From NCBI GenBank assembly GCA_947624765.1, contig CANQLS010000220.1, positions 1 through 5,556 of the forward strand: a stretch of DNA of 5,556 nt, in the 5' to 3' direction. Origin of the DNA: an uncultured Clostridia bacterium (GTDB lineage: Bacteria; Bacillota; Clostridia; TANB77; UBA1234). The translations under genes and the position numbers were made by a program. Shown piece by piece: positions 1 to 5,556 of this stretch (within the stretch, counting starts at the first letter, position 1; the number at the start of each line of letters is the position of its first letter). The notes beneath the pieces were generated by a model. It was not told the DNA's origin. It searched no databases and was given only the letters and a program-made list of their open reading frames with translations.

Positions 1-228
1 ATGAGCTACAGCGGCGGCCGGGATGTGTACGGCACCGATGTGGCGGCGGGCGACGGGAATGTGCATCTCGTCAAACGGCAGGACTTCACAAGCGTGATGC
101 AAAAGATTCAAACGGAATATGCATGGGCCGTATGGATCGTGGCGGGGCTGCTGGTGGCGAATGGCGTCTGGCAGGTCATTCGCAGGCTTAAGCGCGCCCC
201 GAAGGCGGAAGGGAGGCGCGAAGAATGA
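1..228 (+). CDS. C-terminal part (or short whole form) of a single-pass membrane protein, unrecognised
   Basis: I do not recognise this protein. The frame is open from the first base of the window and ends with TGA at 226-228. The ATG at position 1 may be an internal methionine of a longer gene, since no upstream sequence is available to show a ribosome binding site. The visible 75 residues are a polar stretch (about 1-38), one hydrophobic segment (about 40-60, AWAVWIVAGLLVANGVW), then a basic tail containing RRLKR. By the positive-inside rule the polar part would lie outside the cell and the tail in the cytoplasm, as in a C-terminally anchored surface protein. Its stop overlaps the start of the Wzz-like gene (ATGA), so the two are probably co-translated and the product is likely part of the same polysaccharide locus. 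No catalytic motif is visible. It could also be a complete small bitopic protein. Confidence applies to its being coding, not to any function. Confidence 0.7.
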   Translation: MSYSGGRDVYGTDVAAGDGNVHLVKRQDFTSVMQKIQTEYAWAVWIVAGLLVANGVWQVIRRLKRAPKAEGRREE

Positions 229-947
229 ACTTTAAACGAATTGTAAACATCGATTTCCGCCGTTGCGGAATGGGCCTGTGGAAGGGCCGGTATTTTCTGG
301 TGCTGCTCACATTCCTGGGCCTGGCTGTCGGCGTGCTGGTGACGGTGTTCGGGATTTCCAAGGAAAATGAGTATACGGCCACATCCTCCGTCTATTGCAT
401 TTCCTATGGCAATTACTCCGAATCCCAAAGCGGCACCGACGCTATGCGCACCTATTCGGGTATCATCAAAAGCCGCCGCATCGCAGAGCATGCCGCTATG
501 CTGATTGCCGATCCTGATATTACCAGCGCGGATGTGTACGAGAAAATCACGGTGGATTCGCTGTACGTGCAAGGCTTGACCTATGCCTATGAAAACGACA
601 CGCCCATCATTTCGATGCACGCGGTGGATGAAAACGAGAAAACGGCCGTGAGCATCGTCAATGCGGTGGCGGATGCCTTCGTGCAGGAAATCAACGGCAT
701 ATCCAGCACAGAGGCCATCCGGGTGCTGGACTATGCCTATGAAGGCGAAAAAACCTACAATGCTACGCTGACCTGTCTGCTGGTGCTGGTGCTTTCGGCG
801 GTGCTGGGGCTGCTGCTGGGGTGCATCATCATTCTGGCCATGGTCGTGTTTACCGATCGGGTCGTTTCCGTGGACGATGCGGGGCTTTACGGGCAATTGA
901 ATGTCGTTGGCATCATACCGGACTTCGAGTATTCCAGGAGAAAATGA
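225..947 (+). CDS. Wzz/CapA-like polysaccharide chain-length regulator
   Basis: This 240-residue protein has the two-membrane-segment layout of Wzz-type polysaccharide co-polymerases, which control the length of polymers made by a Wzy-type polymerase. Segment 1 is about residues 22-44 and segment 2 about 182-209, flanking an extracytoplasmic domain of about 135 residues. The first external strand (EYTATSSVY, 49-57) matches the usual start of a Wzz domain. After segment 2 comes a short cytoplasmic tail ending in a GIIP motif (229-232), as in Gram-positive CpsC/YveK proteins. The proline-rich motif that normally precedes segment 2 is not obvious; residues 168-179 there contain no proline. There is no fused kinase domain (no Walker motifs), and the length fits the stand-alone Gram-positive form, which normally partners a separate BY-kinase that is not in the window. 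The start is supported by GGGAGG at 211-216, 8 nt upstream. It overlaps the previous gene by 4 nt and ends 1 nt before the phosphoesterase gene. Family assignment rests on topology, so it is good rather than certain. Confidence 0.82.
   Translation: MNFKRIVNIDFRRCGMGLWKGRYFLVLLTFLGLAVGVLVTVFGISKENEYTATSSVYCISYGNYSESQSGTDAMRTYSGIIKSRRIAEHAAMLIADPDITSADVYEKITVDSLYVQGLTYAYENDTPIISMHAVDENEKTAVSIVNAVADAFVQEINGISSTEAIRVLDYAYEGEKTYNATLTCLLVLVLSAVLGLLLGCIIILAMVVFTDRVVSVDDAGLYGQLNVVGIIPDFEYSRRK
936..940 (+). promoter_or_regulatory. Ribosome binding site fixing the phosphoesterase start
   Basis: AGGAG lies inside the last codons of the Wzz-like gene, 8 nt before the ATG at 949. It decides that start over the in-frame ATG at 901, and it links translation of the two genes across a 1-nt gap. 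Confidence 0.85.
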
Positions 948-948
948 T

Positions 949-1785
949 ATGAAAACAATGAAAGCGATCATCAAGTGGTTGTTGAAATGGCTGCTCATCG
1001 CGCTTGTCGTCTTTGTCATCATTGGCTTCGATCCGCGCCTGGAGACGACATACTACGACTATACCTCCGGGGAGATTCCCGAGGAGTTCGAGGGCTTCCG
1101 CATCGTGCAGATTTCGGATTTCCATCTGAAGGAATTTGGCGAAAATGAAGAAAAGCTCATTGCCGCCGTCCGGGACTGCGCCCCCGATCTTATCGTGCTG
1201 ACGGGCGATATTGTGGATGGGGATCGGGAGGATATTGCCCCCCTGACCCAATTGCTGGAAGGCATTCATGAGCTGGCCCCCATCTATTATGTGAGCGGCA
1301 ATCATGACCTGGACGCAGACGCCGTTTCCCAGTACGATCAGATGCAGCGAGCGTTCCTGACCTATGGCGTGACCGACCTGGACGACAAGCAGGAAATCAT
1401 TCGCCGAAACAACGCCCAGATCCGCTTGACGGGCGTGCAGTGGCGCGATGTGTATTTCCGGGATGTGATCCCCAGCGCCGAACAGGATTACTTCAATATT
1501 CTGCTCTATCATGCCGGCGATACGTTTGAGCTGCTTTCGGGCTATGGGTATGACCTGCTGCTGGCCGGGCATATGCACGGCGGCGTGATCCGCATTCCCT
1601 TTGTGGGCGGCGTGTGCGGGGAGGATAAAACGCTCTTCCCCAAATACGACGGCGGCGCATTTGAAAACAAGACGATGAGCATGATCCTCAGCCGCGGGCT
1701 GGGCGATTCCGCGCTCCCCAGATTCTGGAATCGGCCCGAAGTGGTCTGCGTGGAGCTGCATACCCAGACGGAAGGAAACAAGTAA
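949..1785 (+). CDS. Membrane-anchored calcineurin-like metallophosphoesterase (YkuE/YaeI type)
   Basis: The 278-residue product has an N-terminal basic, hydrophobic anchor (about 5-27) followed by a complete binuclear metallophosphoesterase domain. The family signature residues are all visible: SDFH (D57, H59), GDIVD (D87), GNHD (N118, H119), H188 in LLYHAGD, and GHMHGG (H208, H210). The C-terminal SRGLGDS segment is also typical of the YkuE/YaeI group, and the length is normal. Lysines before the anchor and none just after it predict that the catalytic domain faces outwards. No twin-arginine motif is present, unlike the Tat-exported Bacillus YkuE. The substrate cannot be read from the sequence; relatives hydrolyse phosphomonoester, phosphodiester or pyrophosphate bonds. 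By inference from context it could act on lipid-linked sugar phosphates, undecaprenyl pyrophosphate or cell-wall glycopolymers, but it may be an unrelated passenger. I chose the ATG at 949 because AGGAG (936-940) sits 8 nt before it; an in-frame ATG at 901 would bury the start in the previous gene. Confidence 0.93.
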   Translation: MKTMKAIIKWLLKWLLIALVVFVIIGFDPRLETTYYDYTSGEIPEEFEGFRIVQISDFHLKEFGENEEKLIAAVRDCAPDLIVLTGDIVDGDREDIAPLTQLLEGIHELAPIYYVSGNHDLDADAVSQYDQMQRAFLTYGVTDLDDKQEIIRRNNAQIRLTGVQWRDVYFRDVIPSAEQDYFNILLYHAGDTFELLSGYGYDLLLAGHMHGGVIRIPFVGGVCGEDKTLFPKYDGGAFENKTMSMILSRGLGDSALPRFWNRPEVVCVELHTQTEGNK

Positions 1786-1792
1786 TCCCCCG

Positions 1793-1799
1793 AAAGGAG
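1793..1799 (+). promoter_or_regulatory. Ribosome binding site of the glycosyltransferase gene
   Basis: AAAGGAG sits in the 24-nt gap between the phosphoesterase stop and the ATG at 1810. The spacing of 10 nt is a little longer than at the other genes here, but it is the only good site before the GSGGAE-containing N-terminus. Confidence 0.75.
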
Positions 1800-1809
1800 C
1801 AAGGCCCCC

Positions 1810-2922
1810 ATGGATGATGCAGCCAGGCGCACGGTGGCCCAGGTGGTGTCCGGTTTGGGCAGCGGCGGCGCGGAGATGGTGGTTTATCGGTATGTTTCTC
1901 ACATGGATTCAGCGCATTATAACTGGATCTGCATCAGCTATGCCGAACCGGAACCCCGCATGCGGCATATGTATGAAGCGGCGGGCTTTCGCGTCTATTG
2001 CATCACCTCCAAGAGGAAAAACCTGCTGAAAAGCTGCATGGAGCTTTGGCGGATTCTCCGTGAAAACCATGTTCAGATTGTTCACGCGCATATGACACAA
2101 ATGAATTTCGTGGCCAATCTGACGGCTATGACGGCGGGGGTGAAAATCAGGATTTCCCATTCCCATGCGGCTGTGGGAGGAAAAGGCGCCGCAAGACCTG
2201 TCTATTGGCTTTACAAAAAGCTGAGCACATGGACGGCGACAGCGCGTTTTGCCTGCAGCGAAAAGGCGGCGTGCAGCCTCTTTGGGAAAAAAGGCGCAAA
2301 GAGTGCGATCATCATGAACAATGCTTTGGATTGTGAAGCCTTTCGCTTTGATGCCGAGGTTCGAGAGCAGATGCGCCGGGCACAGGGGCTGGAAGGCTGC
2401 CGAGTGATTGGGCATGTGGGCCGCTTTATTGACCAGAAAAATCATGACTTTCTGCTGCGGATATTTGCCGAATATCATAAGCAGGACGCGAACAGCCGCT
2501 TGGTGCTGATTGGCGGGGGCCCGCTGCTGGAGCAGATGAGGGAACTGGCCGTGCAGCTTGGCGTGGAGGGGAGCGTACTGTTTGTTCCGCCCACGGGAGA
2601 AGTGAACCGCTGGTACATGGCGATGGACGTACTTGTACTGCCTTCGCTGTTTGAGGGCATGCCGCTGGTGGCTCTGGAAGCGCAAGCGGCCGGTTTGCCA
2701 GTTATCCTGTCATCAGTGATTACGCGGGAAGCGGCACTCTCTGAAAAGGCGCGGTTTGTGGCGCTGGAAGATGGGCCCACGGCATGGTGCGCGCATATTC
2801 GCGCCGCGCTGTCGGAAGGGCGCGGAAAGGATCTGCGCGCGGAGCTTCAGCACAGGCATTTGGATATTATGCAGGAGGCTTCAAAGCTGGATCGCTTCTA
2901 TCAGACAGGGATTTGGGAGTGA
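1810..2922 (+). CDS. GT4-family glycosyltransferase, EpsF-like
   Basis: This 370-residue cytoplasmic or membrane-associated enzyme has a GT-B fold and should transfer a sugar from a nucleotide donor to a lipid-linked oligosaccharide. The N-terminal acceptor domain carries the glycine-rich GSGGAE loop (17-22), HAH at 92-94 and HSH at 117-119, as in EpsF-like enzymes of Gram-positive exopolysaccharide clusters. The C-terminal donor domain begins near residue 198 and carries GRFIDQKNH (204-212), in which R205 and K210 are the usual phosphate-contacting pair, then a LIGGGPL turn. The retaining GT4 signature EX7E is present as E282 and E290 in FEGMPLVALE. No membrane segment is evident. The start is supported by AAAGGAG at 1793-1799, at a slightly long spacing of 10 nt. 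It lies 24 nt after the phosphoesterase gene and 4 nt before the EpsG gene. The sugar transferred and the linkage made cannot be inferred. Length and motifs are complete, with no sign of damage. Confidence 0.95.
   Translation: MDDAARRTVAQVVSGLGSGGAEMVVYRYVSHMDSAHYNWICISYAEPEPRMRHMYEAAGFRVYCITSKRKNLLKSCMELWRILRENHVQIVHAHMTQMNFVANLTAMTAGVKIRISHSHAAVGGKGAARPVYWLYKKLSTWTATARFACSEKAACSLFGKKGAKSAIIMNNALDCEAFRFDAEVREQMRRAQGLEGCRVIGHVGRFIDQKNHDFLLRIFAEYHKQDANSRLVLIGGGPLLEQMRELAVQLGVEGSVLFVPPTGEVNRWYMAMDVLVLPSLFEGMPLVALEAQAAGLPVILSSVITREAALSEKARFVALEDGPTAWCAHIRAALSEGRGKDLRAELQHRHLDIMQEASKLDRFYQTGIWE
2915..2919 (+). promoter_or_regulatory. Ribosome binding site fixing the EpsG start
   Basis: GGGAG lies within the last codons of the glycosyltransferase gene, 7 nt before the ATG at 2927. 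It supports that start over a longer in-frame reading that would begin inside the transferase gene at 2756. Confidence 0.75.
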
Positions 2923-2926
2923 AACA

Positions 2927-4012
2927 ATGACAATTTATCTCGTAATGCTGGCGATTTCGTTGTTTTTCGCCGTGTATGCCCAGCGGGCAAGGCCCCTTCC
3001 CCAAATTCGCAGCACCTATATTACCTTTTGTGTATTGGCGGCGCTGCCCTTCATCATTGTCACGGTTCTTCGTTATCGAGTGGGTACGGACTATGCCTCT
3101 ATCTATGAAAACGGTTATGACCTTTTAAATAATTATGGGATAGAGAGCTTTCCGGATCCGGGATTTAGTCTGATCTTCCGCTTCTTTGGCCTGTTTACGG
3201 ACGACGCCTGGTGGGCTATCTCATTTGTGGGCCTGCTGACCATGATCTTTTTCTTCAAGGCGTTCTATCATGAATCTGTCTCGATCCCGATCAGTATCTT
3301 GATCTTTTTCATTTGCGGCATTTATTTCCAATCCCTCAATGCGCTGCGGCAGTTGTTGGCGACTTCTATTTTCCTTTATTCGGTAAGATACCTGAAGGCA
3401 CGGGATTGGAAACGTTATTTTTTCTGGAACCTGCTGGGAATGACGATGCATGCCACGTCGTTTATCTATCTTCCCATCTATTTTCTCTACGGCCTTCGCG
3501 CTACGCCCAAGCGATGCCTGGTAATTTTAGGGGCCGCGTTTATTAGTTATCCGCTGCTGGGCGTCCTGATGCGCCTGTTGGTGCAGGTGATTCCGCGTTT
3601 CAGCAGATATATAGGTACGTATCAGGATGCGAGGGAGTTTTCCGATCGCACGTTTTTAACGGTACTCTTTCTGACGCTGGTACACATCTTCTATCTGGCC
3701 CGTTATCCCAAGCAGGACAAGGATTTTGAATGGATGACCTATATGATGATCGTATCGACGGCTTTCCTGCTCTTCTCTGCCAGGATTCCCGGCGCATTGC
3801 GGGCCGCGGATGGCCTAAGCGTGATTCAGGTTTTCAGCTATCCTTTGATGTTCAAGAAGGAGACCGATGACCGAATGCGGGTGTTGGTAGGTCTTGGGAT
3901 CATCGGGCTGGTGGCAGTGCGCTTTTTCGTATTTGAAGTCTATTTGACCCAGCTTTTGGCCCCGATTCCCTGGTACGGCGTGCTTCCTTACAAATGGGTA
4001 TTTTCCCGGTGA
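2927..4012 (+). CDS. epsG: EpsG-family polytopic protein, probable Wzy-type polymerase
   Basis: The 361-residue product is strongly hydrophobic, with roughly ten membrane segments. It shows the hallmarks of the EpsG family: LRYRVGTDY (48-56) after the first segments, NALRQ (138-142) opening a middle helix and followed by a YL.AR...YF stretch, then HATS (175-178) before another segment. EpsG proteins are thought to be the Wzy-like polymerases that join lipid-linked repeat units outside the membrane; the conserved arginines in these motifs are plausible functional residues (inference). The ATG at 2927 is preceded by GGGAG (2915-2919, 7 nt spacing), overlapping the end of the transferase gene. 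A longer in-frame reading from 2756 is rejected because it lies within that gene and adds a non-hydrophobic arginine-rich leader. The gene looks more A/T-rich than its flanks: a hand count of 3121-3180 gives 25 of 60 G+C, against 40 of 60 at 4561-4620 in the flippase gene. Those two lines were picked by eye. Such variation is common for polymerase genes in surface-polysaccharide loci. Confidence 0.9.
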   Translation: MTIYLVMLAISLFFAVYAQRARPLPQIRSTYITFCVLAALPFIIVTVLRYRVGTDYASIYENGYDLLNNYGIESFPDPGFSLIFRFFGLFTDDAWWAISFVGLLTMIFFFKAFYHESVSIPISILIFFICGIYFQSLNALRQLLATSIFLYSVRYLKARDWKRYFFWNLLGMTMHATSFIYLPIYFLYGLRATPKRCLVILGAAFISYPLLGVLMRLLVQVIPRFSRYIGTYQDAREFSDRTFLTVLFLTLVHIFYLARYPKQDKDFEWMTYMMIVSTAFLLFSARIPGALRAADGLSVIQVFSYPLMFKKETDDRMRVLVGLGIIGLVAVRFFVFEVYLTQLLAPIPWYGVLPYKWVFSR

Positions 4013-4013
4013 C

Positions 4014-4020
4014 AGGAGGG
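4014..4020 (+). promoter_or_regulatory. Strong Shine-Dalgarno sequence without a start codon
   Basis: AGGAGGG follows the EpsG stop by 1 nt and is the best match to the anti-Shine-Dalgarno consensus in the window. No ATG, GTG or TTG follows at a working distance in any frame. The flippase frame is open here and could only be entered at non-standard codons (CTG 4023, ACG 4026). It may be a remnant of an earlier start, a standby site for ribosomes, or chance. Confidence 0.5.
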
Positions 4021-4051
4021 CGCTGACGGGGCGTTATTCCATCCGTTCCCT

Positions 4052-4056
4052 GGAGG
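4052..4056 (+). promoter_or_regulatory. Ribosome binding site fixing the TTG start of the flippase
   Basis: GGAGG is 8 nt before TTG 4065. Together with the family-like N-terminus that follows, it supports the unusual start codon. Confidence 0.8.
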
Positions 4057-4064
4057 CGAGGCGC

Positions 4065-5498
4065 TTGAATCAACGGGCGCGGCAATTCATTCGGTATATC
4101 CTGTATGCAGCGGGCGCCAATCTGACCCGGATCCTGACCACTTTTGCATTGACGCTGCTGCTGCCCAAATTCATGACCGAGGAAAATTACGGCAATTGGC
4201 AGCTATACCTGTTCTATTGCTCTTTTCTGGGATATTTTTCCCTAGGGTGGTGCGAGGGCGCGCTGCTCAAGTACGGGGGCGCAGCCTATGCAGACCTGGA
4301 CGGCCGCACCATGGCCTCCCAGTTCTGGAGCCTGACTGTCCATGTGACGCTGTTGATTGCCGCTGCATTTTTGATTAGTGCCGCGGTGATGCAGGATCCC
4401 CAAAAGCGCACGGCCATGTGGCTGGCCTTGATCTTTATCGGGCCGCAGATTCTGAAAACCTACCTGCAATTGATTCTGCAGGCCACCAATCGCATATCGG
4501 ATTACGCCCGGAGCTTTACCTGGGAGCGGCTGATCAATTTTGCGCTGGTGGCGCTGTGCATGCTGCTGGGCCTGCGGGATTTCCGCTGCGTGGCGGGCAT
4601 GGAAATCATCAGCGTGGGCGCGGTGCTGATCTATCTGGCCGTCCTGTGCCGGGAAGTGACGTTCCGCCGGCCGCTGCCTCTTCGCCAATCTTTCCCGCTG
4701 ACCCGGGAACTGGTGCATACCGGCGTGCAGATTATGCTGGCCAGCCTTGCCGGCCAGCTGATTGTGGGCATCGTCCGCTTCGCCATTGAAGAGCATTGGG
4801 GAACGATTGTGTTCGGTAAAATTTCCCTTTCTCTGAGCATGGCCAATATGCTGATTACCTGCATTTCCGCCGTGAGCGTGGTGCTCTATCCCACCCTGCG
4901 CCGATCCAGCGGGGAAACGCTGGCGGAAATCTATCGCCCGGCGCGCACCTGCCTGACGGCGGCCATGTACGGCCTGCTGCTTTTTTATGTGCCGGGAAAG
5001 GAATTGCTTCGGCTGTGGCTGCCCCGCTATGAGGAAAGCCTGCGCTATCTGGCCATTCTCTTTCCCCTGTGCATTTATGAGGCCCGCACCAGCGTGCTCG
5101 CCCTGACCTATCTGAAGACCCTGCGGCGGGAAAAGGATATTATGCGGGCCAATATCGCGGTGGTGCTGGTGAGCCTGCCGGCCACGTACTGCACGGTGGG
5201 CCTGCTGGGCAGCCTGGATCTGGCGGTGCTTTCCATTATCGTGCTCTATGCCTTGAAAGCTATCTATACGGAGACGCTGCTGGCGCGGCAGATGCCGATG
5301 CATCTGGCTTGGGATCATGGGCTGGAAGGCGCGCTGACGGCGGTGTTCATCCTGTGCAGCTGGCTGCTGCCCAACGGCATGGCCATCTTGGCCTACTTAG
5401 CGGCCTATGGGCTCTATCTGTGCGTGAAGCGGAAAGACGTGCTGCAATCCGCTGCATTTTTGAGGGGACTTCTGGGAAAGGAAGGGAAGGAAGCTTGA
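4065..5498 (+). CDS. Wzx-type polysaccharide flippase (MVF/MATE-like)
   Basis: This 477-residue polytopic protein has about 12-14 hydrophobic segments and is expected to move the undecaprenyl-linked repeat unit across the cytoplasmic membrane. The N-terminus is typical of Gram-positive polysaccharide-biosynthesis flippases: a short basic start, a first helix containing ANL (18-20), LTLLLPKF (29-36), then YGNWQLYLFY (42-51). A LGWCEGALLKYGG stretch follows (60-72), corresponding to the family's LGxxDGxxxxYGG, here with E in place of D. Length is normal and the frame is intact. The start is TTG at 4065, chosen because GGAGG (4052-4056) lies 8 nt upstream and it puts the family-like sequence at the N-terminus; no in-frame ATG, GTG or TTG lies between about 3970 and 4065. 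The 52-nt gap before it is the largest in the window and holds a second, unused Shine-Dalgarno sequence. The stop overlaps the next gene by 4 nt. An oligosaccharide exporter of the same superfamily with another substrate is possible, but the neighbours favour Wzx. Confidence 0.92.
   Translation: MNQRARQFIRYILYAAGANLTRILTTFALTLLLPKFMTEENYGNWQLYLFYCSFLGYFSLGWCEGALLKYGGAAYADLDGRTMASQFWSLTVHVTLLIAAAFLISAAVMQDPQKRTAMWLALIFIGPQILKTYLQLILQATNRISDYARSFTWERLINFALVALCMLLGLRDFRCVAGMEIISVGAVLIYLAVLCREVTFRRPLPLRQSFPLTRELVHTGVQIMLASLAGQLIVGIVRFAIEEHWGTIVFGKISLSLSMANMLITCISAVSVVLYPTLRRSSGETLAEIYRPARTCLTAAMYGLLLFYVPGKELLRLWLPRYEESLRYLAILFPLCIYEARTSVLALTYLKTLRREKDIMRANIAVVLVSLPATYCTVGLLGSLDLAVLSIIVLYALKAIYTETLLARQMPMHLAWDHGLEGALTAVFILCSWLLPNGMAILAYLAAYGLYLCVKRKDVLQSAAFLRGLLGKEGKEA
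5480..5486 (+). promoter_or_regulatory. Ribosome binding site for the downstream TTG-started gene
   Basis: GGAAGGG lies in a purine-rich run (5474-5492) that also encodes the end of the flippase. It is 8 nt before TTG 5495 and too far from the ATG at 5513, which favours the overlapping TTG start. Confidence 0.55.
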
Positions 5499-5556
5499 AG
5501 CTGAAGCGGAAAATGGGGCTGAATATGTTCGACCTGCTCAAGGGCGTCATAATCAT
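5495..5556 (+). CDS. 5' end of a membrane protein gene, possibly an acyltransferase
   Basis: Twenty codons plus two bases are visible before the window ends. The frame starts most plausibly at TTG 5495, overlapping the flippase stop as TTGA, with purine-rich GGAAGGG (5480-5486) 8 nt upstream. In-frame ATGs at 5513 and 5525 are alternatives but lack a good ribosome binding site at normal spacing. The visible residues are basic at first (KLKRK) and then FDLLKGVII. That resembles the opening of integral-membrane acyltransferase-3 (O-acetyltransferase) proteins, in which a (F/L)DxLKG motif leads into the first membrane helix. Such enzymes often decorate exopolysaccharides and would fit this locus. 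Twenty residues are too few to be sure, and any membrane protein with a similar start would look the same. Confidence 0.6.
   Translation, partial: MKLKRKMGLNMFDLLKGVII

Noticed and set aside
581..743. Exact 13-base repeat (581-593 and 731-743) encoding YAYE twice in the Wzz-like protein
   Set aside because: It is short, separated by exactly 50 codons, and has no flanking similarity, so it is most simply chance reuse of codons.
108..1022. Long open frame on the minus strand, opposite the Wzz-like gene
   Set aside because: It is antisense to a gene with clear membrane topology and a good ribosome binding site, has a His/Gln/Arg-rich composition typical of the reverse of GC-rich codons, and runs across two gene junctions.
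913..1902. Minus-strand open frame of 329 codons
   Set aside because: It is the mirror of the phosphoesterase gene, whose full motif set proves the plus strand is coding. The antisense protein is low-complexity and matches no recognisable family.
1909..2685. Minus-strand open frame opposite the glycosyltransferase
   Set aside because: The plus strand carries all GT4 motifs, so the reverse frame is a by-product of codon bias.
3944..3972. TTGACC resembling a -35 promoter element before the flippase
   Set aside because: At the normal spacing of 17 nt there is no -10-like sequence (TCCCTG is found), and it lies inside the EpsG gene.
4013..4064. Possible terminator or hairpin in the largest gap
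   Set aside because: I could find no stable inverted repeat followed by a T run, and the flippase appears to belong to the same operon.
4418..4789. Plus-strand open frame of 123 codons within the flippase gene
   Set aside because: It is an out-of-frame shadow of an intact flippase frame, rich in Gly, Ala and Pro, with no ribosome binding site noted.
4242..5318. Minus-strand open frame of 358 codons opposite the flippase
   Set aside because: Its composition is extremely rich in His, Gln and Gly, as expected from reverse-complemented hydrophobic codons. No start context or family features are visible.

Overview
The window is a tightly packed, all-plus-strand stretch of a cell-surface polysaccharide (exopolysaccharide or capsule) biosynthesis locus, with almost no non-coding DNA. 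The gene families suggest a fairly GC-rich Gram-positive bacterium, most likely a Clostridia-type Bacillota. The pointers are an EpsG-type polymerase, an EpsF-like GT4 glycosyltransferase, a short Wzz/CapA-type protein without a fused kinase, a YkuE-like anchored metallophosphoesterase, and strong AGGAG-type ribosome binding sites. This placement is an inference; no rRNA or other marker gene is present.

Layout, left to right: (1) positions 1-228, the end of a reading frame with one membrane segment and a basic tail, unrecognised and possibly truncated by the window edge; (2) 225-947, a Wzz-like chain-length/co-polymerase protein with two membrane segments; (3) 949-1785, a membrane-anchored calcineurin-like metallophosphoesterase with a complete metal-binding motif set; (4) 1810-2922, a GT4 (GT-B fold) glycosyltransferase; (5) 2927-4012, an EpsG-family polytopic protein, the probable Wzy-type polymerase; (6) 4065-5498, a Wzx-type flippase of the MVF/MATE-like superfamily starting at TTG; (7) 5495 to the window end, the first 20 codons of another gene, possibly an acyltransferase.

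The genes form one apparent operon. Junctions are a 4-nt ATGA overlap (1/2), a 1-nt gap (2/3), a 24-nt gap (3/4), a 4-nt gap (4/5), a 52-nt gap (5/6) and a 4-nt TTGA overlap (6/7). No convincing promoter or terminator lies inside the window. Together they outline a Wzx/Wzy-dependent pathway: the glycosyltransferase extends a lipid-linked repeat unit on the cytoplasmic side, the flippase turns it outwards, the EpsG-type protein polymerises it, and the Wzz-like protein sets chain length. The initiating phosphoglycosyltransferase, any BY-kinase and its phosphatase, and any ligase or cell-wall attachment enzyme are not in the window.

Most of this is conventional. The points most worth a second look are the metallophosphoesterase wedged between the Wzz-like and transferase genes, a strong Shine-Dalgarno sequence at 4014-4020 that has no start codon after it, and the unidentified anchored protein at the left edge. 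I did not find clear evidence of an undescribed system.
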